Assembly: GCA_009859145.1 (NCBI GenBank)
Contig: VRVR01000019.1
Coordinates: 93,073 to 157,072, forward strand
DNA length: 64,000 bases
Source of the DNA: Andalucia godoyi
Lineage: Eukaryota; Discoba; Jakobea; Jakobida; Andaluciidae
Reading direction: 5' to 3'
This document shows, in pieces, positions 43,258 through 54,287 of this stretch. A model generated the notes under the pieces. The model worked only from the letters and a program-made list of their open reading frames with translations, made no database searches and was not told the origin of the DNA. The position numbers and the translations under genes are program-made. The stretch's first letter is position 1; each line of letters opens with the position of its first letter.

Positions 43258-46200
43258 TTAAAAGCAAGACAGCTCATCTTGGATAAAAGAATCTACCGAG
43301 GTTCCCGCAAACAATTCGTCAACAGACAAATCATCATTCCGGAGCGAAGTAGAAAGTCCGGAAACCGGAATGCGATGTCTTCGGGAGAACTCTGCAATCC
43401 AGGTCACCAGTGCTGCTTTCAAGTGCTCCTCCTCTGCTGCCAAGTCCTTCTTGTCCTCAGCAGAAGTTCGCTCGGTATCCTCCTCCTTGGAGGAAAGCGA
43501 TCCCACAGACGAGGTCGACGAGGAAGAGGCACTATCGTCGGTAAGCCACATGTCTCCAATATCATTCTTCAGATTGTGGTAGATCAGTGAAACCAGCTTC
43601 AGATTCGCAGAAATGCCTCGGAACTTTCGGCCCAACAATGGTGCCATACTCTTGATGATCTTCAATGAATACAGATTGACCTCCGGCATGAAGAACGTCT
43701 GCTCATTTGAAACTAGAAGCATTCTCTTCATGCTCGAATGAGCTTTGAAGTGAACAAGGACCGACACACGAGAATTCACATGTTTTGTTAGCTTTTGCAG
43801 CACACGGAGGAATAGCACAGTAATGGACCACGCTCTGAAATTGATTTTTGTCGGATACTCGGAGATCGACCCAGAAAAAATCGGCCAGTCCAACATTTCA
43901 TGAATCATTTCACTTTGCCATTCCAGGGCAGTGAGAAACTTCAAAATAAGCAGCAGAACCTTTCCATCAACAAGGCGCATTGCAAAGTCCTCCGACGGCA
44001 ATCCATGAAGAACTCGCTTCCATTTCTTCAAGAGCAGCAATAAAATGTGTCCGACAGACCGCAGTACAATGGACTTGCACCGAGACTTTCCCATTGTAGC
44101 GACCAACTCGGGAAGTTTGGAAAGCGGAGACGGAGCGGTCGCATACGTAACGCCGGCTGGAAGATCATCCGGAGAGGAGAATCGTTCCAGATCGGCCAAA
44201 AAGAAAATGTGTCCCCGATAGAAGCTCTTCTTCGCCGACGGAAGCGATGCGTACATGATCTTCAGAAGAGCATTGACGAATTGGTCCATTTGAGGAACCA
44301 TTCGAGTGAAATAATCTTCGACAACCAGTGACGCGTTGTCCGCTGACGACACGGTACCCGCTGTGGAAAATGCCGGAAGATGGGAGGTTGAGATATGGTA
44401 CTCATCGGTCATTCGATTGACAAACTCTGTCACTCGTGAAACGCGGTCCTCCAACGCGTGCTTCGCTGTAACATCAACAGCTTCTTTGAGAGACTTTGGA
44501 ACAGAACCGAGAAAGCGTCGGCCCTCGAGCTTGGACTGCAGCTCATCCAAATAACGACGCCGAGACTTTTGACGAGACCCCCTAGCAGAATTTGTGTAAT
44601 GGCCCGAGGACGCCGCCCCTTCATCCGTTCCGTCTACGATCGGATCCACGCACGATCTCGCACGACAGGAGTCAATCGGGCCGCAAGTCGCGACCAAAAT
44701 CTTCTCAAACAACAGCACAAGGCGCTTCACAGGAAGCACTTGGTTGTGGTCTGTCGCCACAAGGATCAGCAGCTGGGAAACGTTTTCCAATGGAGACTGT
44801 CCATTCCAAAGAACTGTGCGAAGTTCGGCAGACAGATTCGCGGTCAGGTCAGAGTGATCGCTGCCGTCACCGTCACCGTCGACTAGAGACTTCTCCTGTC
44901 TGAGGATATGCTGTCGGCATCGTTCTGTAAGCAGTAATGCCAAGGACAGTGACCATCGACACAACGCACGAAGATACGTCAACGACGATGAGTTTGCTAC
45001 GGAACGCAGTGGGGAGTCCGCAGAAAACTCTCCAGCTGCCTCCTGTGCATTCGGTTCTGTACTCTGCATATGCGTCTGACTTGAGTCATTCAGTTTCGAC
45101 TGCGCATGTGGCGGCGGTTGTGAAGGAGACGACGCAGGGGAGCTTTTTGCAATGTCCTTGTCTGTTCTGACTCGGGTCATCGCCGAGCTGCAGACATTCA
45201 TTGCAAATTGAAGAACTGGAATCAAACAGCCTTCTGACAGCAGAAGATCACATCCGCGTTGAACACCATCCTTCTCGGGGGCGGTAGACTGTGAAGAGTC
45301 TGAAAATGAATCGCATCCGATCCGCACAGTTGCCGAACTGGCCGAACCACCTCCGATGAAAAAGACACTCGGGATTCCGAGGGCAATATCGTACAGCTTC
45401 CTCAGCGCACACAGCCTAACCTGTTCATCCAAGCTTTCTAGACGATCCACGACAAAAGACACCGAGGTCGTTGGTGCAAAAACAGACTGGATGCTTTGCG
45501 ATAGAACATTCTCTGGTAGCGAGAACGACCCCTTGTCCTCACGCAGACTCCATAACACATGGCGAGGAGGTTCGTGCACCGGATCGTCAATGTATGAAAA
45601 TATCTCCTCAAAATAATACCAATCCAGGCGGGGGTCAAGGTACACCCAGTCAAAATAGTATCTTTCCCTGGATGGCCCTCCGCTACTAGAATCCGTATCC
45701 TCTCCAGAGTATATGGATTCACCAGACACTGAGGAGGAGGAGGAGGAGGAGGAGGAGGACAACGTAGACGACGACGAAGAGATTAGCGAAGCAGAAGCAG
45801 TAGAAGGAGCATTACGAAGATCAAAGATCTGGCCATTCATTGATTGCAGATTAGCCTCATGTGCATGCTCCATATCATCTCCGGTTTCGCAAAGGGCATC
45901 TTCCACGCCGGCAGTCGACTGCGTTTCGACATACCGATGTCTTCCGTTCATTGGTTTCCGTTCATACATTGTGCTCATCTTTCCTTTCGCTGCGGACTGC
46001 CCAAGCCCGCTGCCTGCGCCGTCCTTCCCATTTGCGCGGCCACTGATCGGCGTCTCCATCCGACTCATCATCGAAATCGCTTCCTGCGACGAATCCAAGT
46101 TCAGCGAATCTTTAGGCAACGGTCTCCTTGACTTGCGAGACGATGCGGCACCAACTACACCACCTCCACCTCCCGCGTACGTTGCAGATGCATCGTCTGA

Positions 46201-46539
46201 AAACGAAGGCGCCAAAGCAGGTTCCGATGCAGACGAATTGCTCACTGGCGAATCCACCACACCCCGTTGCATAATTCGAATAGGTCGACTAGGCAACGGA
46301 CTTCCAACCCCCGTTGCCATCGTGGTGGCGGGTGACGTCGCAGTTGAGGTGGAAGCGTGTGTCGCTGTCGTTGCCATAGAAGAAGGCGTCGGAGAGTCCG
46401 GAGAACCAGGAATAGGCACTCGAGTCAGCAGATGACTGGGGTGATGGCTAGTAGTCCATGCTTCTGTGGCTGCTAAATCATCCGGAATAGGAAGCTCGTC
46501 ATTCCCAGATTCTGCAGTGCTCGGTGCAGAATTACTCAT
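43258..46539 (-). CDS. STRIPAK subunit STRIP/Far11 (FAM40 family)
   Basis: This 1,093-residue protein matches striatin-interacting proteins, scaffold subunits of the STRIPAK PP2A-kinase complex that tune Hippo-type kinases, cell shape and fusion. The N-terminal 260 residues are disordered and Ser-rich, including a poly-Ser run (GAG repeats near 45730). The N1221-like domain begins about residue 290 with DWVYLDPRLDWYYFEEIFSY and VRLCALRKLYDIALG. The C-terminal DUF3402 region is clear: WSITVLFLRVLQKLTKH, then SLKIIKSMAPLLGRKFRG and VSLIYHNLKNDIGDMW. The ATG at 46539 is the first ATG in frame; the six codons before it begin with TTG. Length exceeds the animal proteins (about 835) mainly through the N-terminal extension. 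The family call is firm. Confidence 0.9.
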   Translation of the reverse strand: MSNSAPSTAESGNDELPIPDDLAATEAWTTSHHPSHLLTRVPIPGSPDSPTPSSMATTATHASTSTATSPATTMATGVGSPLPSRPIRIMQRGVVDSPVSNSSASEPALAPSFSDDASATYAGGGGGVVGAASSRKSRRPLPKDSLNLDSSQEAISMMSRMETPISGRANGKDGAGSGLGQSAAKGKMSTMYERKPMNGRHRYVETQSTAGVEDALCETGDDMEHAHEANLQSMNGQIFDLRNAPSTASASLISSSSSTLSSSSSSSSSSVSGESIYSGEDTDSSSGGPSRERYYFDWVYLDPRLDWYYFEEIFSYIDDPVHEPPRHVLWSLREDKGSFSLPENVLSQSIQSVFAPTTSVSFVVDRLESLDEQVRLCALRKLYDIALGIPSVFFIGGGSASSATVRIGCDSFSDSSQSTAPEKDGVQRGCDLLLSEGCLIPVLQFAMNVCSSAMTRVRTDKDIAKSSPASSPSQPPPHAQSKLNDSSQTHMQSTEPNAQEAAGEFSADSPLRSVANSSSLTYLRALCRWSLSLALLLTERCRQHILRQEKSLVDGDGDGSDHSDLTANLSAELRTVLWNGQSPLENVSQLLILVATDHNQVLPVKRLVLLFEKILVATCGPIDSCRARSCVDPIVDGTDEGAASSGHYTNSARGSRQKSRRRYLDELQSKLEGRRFLGSVPKSLKEAVDVTAKHALEDRVSRVTEFVNRMTDEYHISTSHLPAFSTAGTVSSADNASLVVEDYFTRMVPQMDQFVNALLKIMYASLPSAKKSFYRGHIFFLADLERFSSPDDLPAGVTYATAPSPLSKLPELVATMGKSRCKSIVLRSVGHILLLLLKKWKRVLHGLPSEDFAMRLVDGKVLLLILKFLTALEWQSEMIHEMLDWPIFSGSISEYPTKINFRAWSITVLFLRVLQKLTKHVNSRVSVLVHFKAHSSMKRMLLVSNEQTFFMPEVNLYSLKIIKSMAPLLGRKFRGISANLKLVSLIYHNLKNDIGDMWLTDDSASSSSTSSVGSLSSKEEDTERTSAEDKKDLAAEEEHLKAALVTWIAEFSRRHRIPVSGLSTSLRNDDLSVDELFAGTSVDSFIQDELSCF

Positions 46540-47889
<1,350 letters not shown>

Positions 47890-48278
47890 TCGCGGGCCTT
47901 GATTCCCAATTTCCAACACCAATCAACGATCAACAATCAAAAAAGTAGCAATAAACAAGGTAAACCATGGTTTTCCTTCTGGGGGAATTTGCGTTCGTTT
48001 CGACAACTGTCAACAGTCCAACTTGGAATAAAGAAAACCCGACAACGCGCGCGCCTGTCGTCCTCATTTCGACTTTAGAAGCCTTTTTTCCCGTCCTTTT
48101 CTTTTTCTCCTTCTTTTCCTCCTCCTCCTCCTTCTTCTCCTTCTTCTTCTTCTTCTTCTTCTTTTTCCAGTTGTTCGTTTTTCTTTTTGTATCAATTTTC
48201 CGTCCTGTTGGATATTCAGTTGTGGCTGATTCTGGGTCTTCTCTTTCTCTGCGCCGATTGCCATTTCATCGCATATAG
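47890..48278. repeat. Intergenic with long pyrimidine tract
   Basis: After the SWEET 3' UTR, about 48,085-48,175 is an almost unbroken C/T tract built of TCC, TTC and CTT units on the plus strand. It probably lies in the leader or promoter of the TLE-like gene that starts at 48279. No gene was seen. Confidence 0.8.
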
Positions 48279-50984
48279 ATGGGTCGTAAGCGTGCTGCGG
48301 GGTCTGGGTCGGCAAGTGGTGGGGTGTCTGCTGCAGGTTCCGCGATCGGACTTCCCCACGGACACCCACATGGGCATCCGTCGTCTGTGTCTGCTGCAGG
48401 TGGAGGCGGTCCATCAGCCGGGGCTGTCATCATGCCACAAATTTCATCTTCGCGCTTTGTTGCAGCCGAATACTGCGATTTTATCAAAATGGAATTTGAT
48501 CGATTAATGGCTGAAAACATGACTGCGCGCGCGGACCTCGAGCGGTCCCTTGCAGATCGAGAGGAAATGGATGCAACGGCTAAAAAGTTTTTTGAGACTG
48601 CATATTTTTTGAATGTGCAACTTCACAAGCAAAACATTGTGAACGAACGTCTATTTGCAATAGCGGAGAATCTTTTGCGTTCTCATGCCAATGAGCCTCT
48701 TGCTGCGATTTTGGACAAGCAGCTTTCTGCCGTGGAAGACGTGTCCGTGCAAGAAACGCAGAAGAGGATCGCGCAGAATATGCTTTCCTACCATCCATTT
48801 CCTATCGAGTTGTACATGGATGATGGACGGCAGTTCCACCACCATGTTTCTGCCGCACAAACACAAGCCCATGCCGTCGCAGCAGCCCATGCTGCTCATG
48901 CTCATGCACAAACACAGGCACAGGCACAGGCCGCTCATGCTGCTGCTGCTGCGGCGGCGGCGCAGGCGCATCATCAGCAGCATCTGCATGGAATGCAATT
49001 GGGCTTGCCAATGATGCCAATGGCTGTTGCGATGCCGCAAACACAACCGCAACCGCCCGGGCAGCCGTATCCGCATCCTTTGACACCAAACTCTGGAGGT
49101 CAGCACGGACATGCCATGTCAAGTCCACAGAGCATGTCCATGAACACTTCCTTTGAAAACAAGACTCTGGGTTCGCCAAGCACGGGAGTCATTCAAGGCG
49201 GCTCTCCTTTTAAGCAGTTGCCGCAGCAGCAGCAACAACAGTTCCTTCACCTGCACCATCAACAACAACAGCAGCAAATTCAGCACATGCAACAGCATCA
49301 CCATCAACAACAACACCAGCTTCATCATCATCAGCAGCAACAGCAGCAACAGCAACAACAACAGCTGCAGCTGCAGCATGTTGACAATGTGCCAAGCGTT
49401 TCTGTTTCATCTCCTCAAATGATGGACATCGAGACATCGGAGACAACGCGAAACCCGCCCGAGACTCTTGCATCGCCGCTGCTGCAGACGTCTGCAGACT
49501 TGGGATCGTCTTTGCATCCTTCGCATGTTCCCAGTTCTCCATCTGGTCAGCCATTAGGAAGCTCTTCAACAGCCGAGCCTTTGAAAACGGCGGATGAAAA
49601 ATCGACTCCGATTGTGTCGGATTCCACAATCGTTTCAGGTACTGGGTCTCTCTCTGGCCTCAGCCCAGGTTCTGGTTTCAGTTCCGGTTTCGGGGCTCAA
49701 TCTGGATCTGGATCCGGTTTGTCAGCTGCTACTGCAAAGCCGAGCCCGTCGTCCCCGTTACCCGTGCACGCGTCCTCCGAAGCGGGTCTTCACTCGCAAA
49801 TATCCGGAAGCGCTGTGATGCAATCTTCTTCCGATCACGCTGCTGACCTGTCGTTTTCCAGTAGTGGCGATGTGCGTAGCAGTGTCCCTGCACCGCAAGG
49901 GAGTTCTGAGGTTGCTTCATCAGGATCCTCTATTACGTCGAACACGGATTCGCTCGAACCGTTCGTGCGAAAAACCAACCTGAAGTTGTTGTACGCTTAC
50001 GAAACAACGTACCCAGTTTCTGCCATGACGATTGACGTTCAAAGAAACAGGCTGTACGTTGGACATCGCGGAGTGTTTGAAACATATGTTCTCGATTCCG
50101 GAAGATGTCTAGGCAGTGAAACCATCTTTGATCGATTTCATATTCGTGCTTCCGTACTTTCGCTGAGTGGTCGCCACTTGTATTTATGTGGAGAATCGCA
50201 GGTCGTAGTGGGCTGGGATCTTCAGACGCATCAGCGGTCATTCCATTTGGAAACTGGCGTGCATCAGTATGCATTGACCTTTTCGGACGAGAACACGCTG
50301 CTTTGCAGTCAGGCTGCTGGAGTCATTGCTGCGTGGGACGTGCGATCGAATGGCATGGCCCCTGTTGGAGTCTTCCCCCGACCAAACGCGCAGGCGTCTC
50401 GCATTTCCTCTTTGCAAATGCTCGGAGAAGGGTCGCCTTTCGTGATTGCTGCTGATGCCGGTGGCTTCATTCGTGTGTGGGATGTCCGCATGATGGTTTC
50501 CAATCTTTCCAATCCCTCCGTCATCAGCTGCAACGAAAGCAAGGGAGCATCTCTTCTGTCTGCAGAAGAGATGCGCGAGTGTGGATTGGTTGCAGTTCGC
50601 GGGTTTGGTCATGCAGTCAACTCAGTGTCGGTGCGCAATGGAACTGTCTTGGCTGGAAAAGCAGACGGCGAATTGCTTATTCTGTCTGCCGAGACGCTTG
50701 ACGTGTTGGGCGTCGAAAAGACAGACTCTCCGATCCTCGCTGTGAAGCACATGAAGTCTTCGCCCGGCCACACCGAAGAAGAGGCGGTTCCTGCGATTGT
50801 CTGTGGGCAAAACGGCAACCTGCAAGTTTGGGGTGGTCGACAGTCTCTTCTTGTGGACGACGCAGTCTTATGCATTGACACTACCGACCGGTTTGTCGCG
50901 TGTGGCTTGTGGAACCACTCGTTCAGCGTCTTTATCGACAGCTCCGTGGAGTCTGTCTCCCCGATCCACACAGTACATCGTTGA
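48279..50984 (+). CDS. Groucho/TLE-like transcriptional co-repressor
   Basis: This 901-residue protein has an N-terminal helix pair and C-terminal WD repeats, as in Groucho/TLE co-repressors, which tetramerise and are recruited by DNA-binding factors to silence genes. Residues 57-140 match the TLE Q domain: AEYCDFIKMEFDRLMAEN, then FFETAYFLNVQLHKQNIVNERL (TLE has a similar YEMSYGLNIEMHKQTEI). Residues about 190-390 are His/Ala- and then Gln/His-rich, coded by CAG/CAA repeats at 49220-49380. A Ser/Gly-rich linker follows. From about 563 to the end are WD-type repeats (VVGWDLQTHQRSFHLE, AAWDVRSNG, RVWDVRMM, LQVWGGRQ). Tup1-type proteins share this layout, but the Q-domain motifs favour Groucho. 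The WD part has diverged. Confidence 0.75.
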   Translation: MGRKRAAGSGSASGGVSAAGSAIGLPHGHPHGHPSSVSAAGGGGPSAGAVIMPQISSSRFVAAEYCDFIKMEFDRLMAENMTARADLERSLADREEMDATAKKFFETAYFLNVQLHKQNIVNERLFAIAENLLRSHANEPLAAILDKQLSAVEDVSVQETQKRIAQNMLSYHPFPIELYMDDGRQFHHHVSAAQTQAHAVAAAHAAHAHAQTQAQAQAAHAAAAAAAAQAHHQQHLHGMQLGLPMMPMAVAMPQTQPQPPGQPYPHPLTPNSGGQHGHAMSSPQSMSMNTSFENKTLGSPSTGVIQGGSPFKQLPQQQQQQFLHLHHQQQQQQIQHMQQHHHQQQHQLHHHQQQQQQQQQQQLQLQHVDNVPSVSVSSPQMMDIETSETTRNPPETLASPLLQTSADLGSSLHPSHVPSSPSGQPLGSSSTAEPLKTADEKSTPIVSDSTIVSGTGSLSGLSPGSGFSSGFGAQSGSGSGLSAATAKPSPSSPLPVHASSEAGLHSQISGSAVMQSSSDHAADLSFSSSGDVRSSVPAPQGSSEVASSGSSITSNTDSLEPFVRKTNLKLLYAYETTYPVSAMTIDVQRNRLYVGHRGVFETYVLDSGRCLGSETIFDRFHIRASVLSLSGRHLYLCGESQVVVGWDLQTHQRSFHLETGVHQYALTFSDENTLLCSQAAGVIAAWDVRSNGMAPVGVFPRPNAQASRISSLQMLGEGSPFVIAADAGGFIRVWDVRMMVSNLSNPSVISCNESKGASLLSAEEMRECGLVAVRGFGHAVNSVSVRNGTVLAGKADGELLILSAETLDVLGVEKTDSPILAVKHMKSSPGHTEEEAVPAIVCGQNGNLQVWGGRQSLLVDDAVLCIDTTDRFVACGLWNHSFSVFIDSSVESVSPIHTVHR

Positions 50985-52405
50985 AACAGTTTCATCCTCT
51001 TAATTGAAGGTAAGTAATTAAAATGATTTTTAAAAAGGATGGAATCCTGTTCTCTTCGCCACGCGAACTTCCTCTCCTTCTCCCCTGCGTGCGCGGAAAA
51101 TGCAGTCAACGGAAGATGCGAAATGACAGTGTTTGCTGATAATTTTGTGTCAACTATTGTTTTGACAGCGCAGACGTGCCATGCTCCCAAGGCAAAACTG
51201 CTCGTTGGACTAGTGCTGCTGCCGAATCGAAAGTGCCTTTTGGAAGGAGGAAAACACATTATGAACAATACAGTTATGAAAAACGACAGATTCTGGCGAG
51301 GTTTGTGCAGGGGGGTTGTATAGTAGTAGGTGTAGTACTATTGATGTTTACGGCGACACATCCAAAAAAACAAACTTATCACAGCAAATTTTCTCAGCAT
51401 AGATGCATGGTCGTCAAAACATCAACCTCATGACTGCAGCCAGCAACGACCGCGAATTATCATTATTGCATCACAGAAGAAACGGTTGACCGTTTTGTGC
51501 ATCAACATTGAACATTAAACAATATTATGCCGGAAGTTTGTTTATCTGCAGGGACGCGATGTTCATACCGCGGTCAAGTCCAGAATTTCTTCATTCTGCA
51601 CTTTTTATTCTTCTATTTATTTCTGTTATTTTACATTTTTAATCGAACCCTCAAGCACCTTTCATCAGAGACAAACCACGTCTCATGGCTCCAAAGAGAG
51701 ATCTTCCCGACAAACTCACACCGGTCCTGCCCGAAGATACCGAGAACCAAGAAACCCGTTGACCCCCCTCTCGTCGGAGGCCGAGAGCAAGAGGAAGCGA
51801 TGATCCTTTGATACAGAGCAATCTGCATTGAAGAGTTGGTGCTCGCCCCAAACTGGATCTGTCTTTGGTGACAGCTTAGCCGACAATCGGTATCGATTTG
51901 TGTTTTGGCCAGCGGATCCCGACCAGCATACCGCATCTACTGTATGCGTTCATAGAAAGTATTTCCCTCCAACCCAAATCCTCTCCAAGCATTTGGCTCG
52001 CATGCTGCGCCTCAAACTGATTTTGATTATTTTTTTTGGCGTAAAGGGACTCTATAAGCCAGCATCAGCGCTCATCATCGATTACAAAGGAATCGGTAGT
52101 CAATATTCGACAGTGTCTCTCAGCGGGCCCTCGACCTGCACACGTTCAACCGTACTATCCGATGATGCCGCAATCGTCAACCAGACCTTTGGGGTTGCCA
52201 GTTTTATTTGCCTGCATCACGTGATCCTTGCTCGACCTTGACAAACGATGGATAAAAGTGATCACTTATGAGTTATCAACTTGGCGAGTTTAATGTTCGT
52301 CTCGGAAGGTTTTCAGCATTGAAATTTTTTTAAATTAAAAAATAATAATAATAGAAGTGATAGAAAAAGAAGTACTGGTAGAAAAGGTAGGTAAAGAAGG
52401 AGGAG
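50985..52405. other. 1.4-kb interval with no supported gene
   Basis: Frames of 85-137 codons occur on both strands but are mutually overlapping and show no family motif. The last 80 bp, AT-rich and then purine-rich (TAATAATAATAG, GGAGGAG), look like the leader of the kelch gene. Confidence 0.5.
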
Positions 52406-53455
52406 ATGAAGTGGACGCTGTTGGCGGCCGATTCGGCGTGTGTTTGTCCTGCGGCGCGAGCTGGTCACTGCGTCGTGTGTGTATCATCAAGTGCATGCAG
52501 TCCTTCCTCTGATGTGATCTTGGTGTGTGGCGGAGCGAATCGATCGGGTGTCGTGTTCAACGATGCATTTCTGTACCACTCTTTGGAAAATCGGTATACT
52601 GCATTGCCGTTCTGGACCGATGCGATTCCAGCACGGACGTCGCACTCTGTCGTCGTTGCAGCGTCTCGGCGCCGTCATCACACGGACACTGGGAAGGACG
52701 ACGACGATGATGATGGTGCAGCGATGGTGGTGTTTGTGTTTGGAGGCCACGACGTCAATGGCGCTCCTCTGTGCGATCTGTACGCGGTGAACCTGGCGAC
52801 GAGCACCGTCACACGGCTCAAAGATGCACCGCAGGGCAGACACTCTCATGCAATGTGCCTGGCCTCGAGAGGCAATGAGCTTATCATCGTGGGGGGAGCG
52901 TGTTCTACGGACGGTACTTTGGCTACGGACATTCTGTCGTATGACATTCGAGCGAACGAATGGGCCGTGGTCGCGACGAGGAACACCCCGCGAGATGCCG
53001 ACGTGCGAAAGGAGATGCTGCACATCGGCGCTTTTGCAGCCGGGGCAGACGCGAAAGACAGGGACGACACAAAACGAGTCATTGTTTATGGCGGTCGGGC
53101 ACAAACAACAATCTTTGGAGACGTTCGCGTTCTGGATTTCACCGGGCACGTGTCGTATTCCAATGAATATTTATTGGAGGATGGCCGATGTGCGGCAGCA
53201 TACTGCGTTCGAGGCAATGAATTGGTGGTGATAGGAGGGTTTGACGGGTCCAGCATGCGCAACGATGTCGCAGCAATCGATTCGTCCACCTTGCAATGGA
53301 CATACTGGACAGACGTTCGTGGACCGCCCATTCCTGGGCGATTTGCCGCCGCCGCCACATACTGCAAAGGATCGGACTGCATCTACGTTTTTGGAGGCAG
53401 CTCGCTTGAATCAGAACTGGCAGACTTGTGGAGGCTGCATTGTTCGGCCAAGTAG
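52406..53455 (+). CDS. Kelch-repeat beta-propeller protein
   Basis: This 349-residue protein consists of kelch repeats, each with a hydrophobic strand, a Gly-Gly pair and a later Trp or Tyr: VILVCGGAN, VVFVFGGHD, LIIVGGACS, RVIVYGGRA, LVVIGGFDG and CIYVFGGSS, spaced about 50-60 residues as in a six-bladed propeller. The region 90-105 is an acidic loop (GKDDDDDDG). There is no signal peptide, BTB or F-box domain, so it is probably a cytosolic protein-binding propeller. The partner cannot be inferred. It stands alone between two gene-poor intervals. Confidence 0.85.
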   Translation: MKWTLLAADSACVCPAARAGHCVVCVSSSACSPSSDVILVCGGANRSGVVFNDAFLYHSLENRYTALPFWTDAIPARTSHSVVVAASRRRHHTDTGKDDDDDDGAAMVVFVFGGHDVNGAPLCDLYAVNLATSTVTRLKDAPQGRHSHAMCLASRGNELIIVGGACSTDGTLATDILSYDIRANEWAVVATRNTPRDADVRKEMLHIGAFAAGADAKDRDDTKRVIVYGGRAQTTIFGDVRVLDFTGHVSYSNEYLLEDGRCAAAYCVRGNELVVIGGFDGSSMRNDVAAIDSSTLQWTYWTDVRGPPIPGRFAAAATYCKGSDCIYVFGGSSLESELADLWRLHCSAK

Positions 53456-54287
53456 ATTTTTTTTTTTTCTTCTTCTTCCGCAGAACGCACGTGCGGCCAT
53501 TCAGAAAGTACACGCCGCAGGCCGCTTTGTATTGTACACTAGCCAGGCATGCCCTGTCATATTAAAACAACATTGCCTATCTACCAAGTTACACTGCCTG
53601 GGAGAATACCCCCAAAATGACTCGCTCCTTAGCGTTCTTAACGATTAATTAAAAAAAAAACAGCATTACGTCATGCCAGGTTTCCATTTTCGCGTCTCTC
53701 TCCATTCCGACATCCACCCGCACCCTCCCCTCCTCTCCATCCATCTCACTCGCATCTGACACACGTAATGCATTTCTGTTGCACAAAGGGCACTGCTCGA
53801 AAAGGAGATTCTCAAAGAAATGTTGGACTTCCGAGGCTCCCAAAACCTGTCTGCTTCGCATGGAACTTGTTAACATCTCCCACAACACAACAGGCAATTA
53901 ATCTTGCTTGCTCAACGTGTCCGGTGCGCGTGACAATGTGGAGAAGTTGCTTGAGAAGCAAGTCGACGATTCTTCAGGGATTCGTTAGGGACTTGCATTC
54001 GTTATCTGCAACGCGTGCTTGATTCGTGTGTTCCTTTTGGTTTTCTTTTTTTGAAGTCACAGTGTGCACGCTCACTGTTGAGCGAGTGCCAGGGACAGAG
54101 AACACATAAACACGAGGAGACCCATCGAAAATAATCAGAAAATGATTCCGAGTGTTTAATTGATTGACAACATGCAAACGTTCCGAGGTCTTTCTTGCTG
54201 AGAGGACAATAGAGGGAGGATTTATTTTTGCAGCAACATGTTCCGAGGCGACTTTTTGTTTGTAATATTATCGTTGATCTCAATTTC
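53456..54287. other. Intergenic 0.8 kb with broken coding-like frames (minus)
   Basis: The minus strand shows three adjoining coding-like stretches: 54267 to 53974, then, after a TGA, 53973 to 53815 in the same frame, then a shifted frame to about 53649. They have no common start. This could be a decayed gene or part of a spliced one. See the matching finding. Confidence 0.3.
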
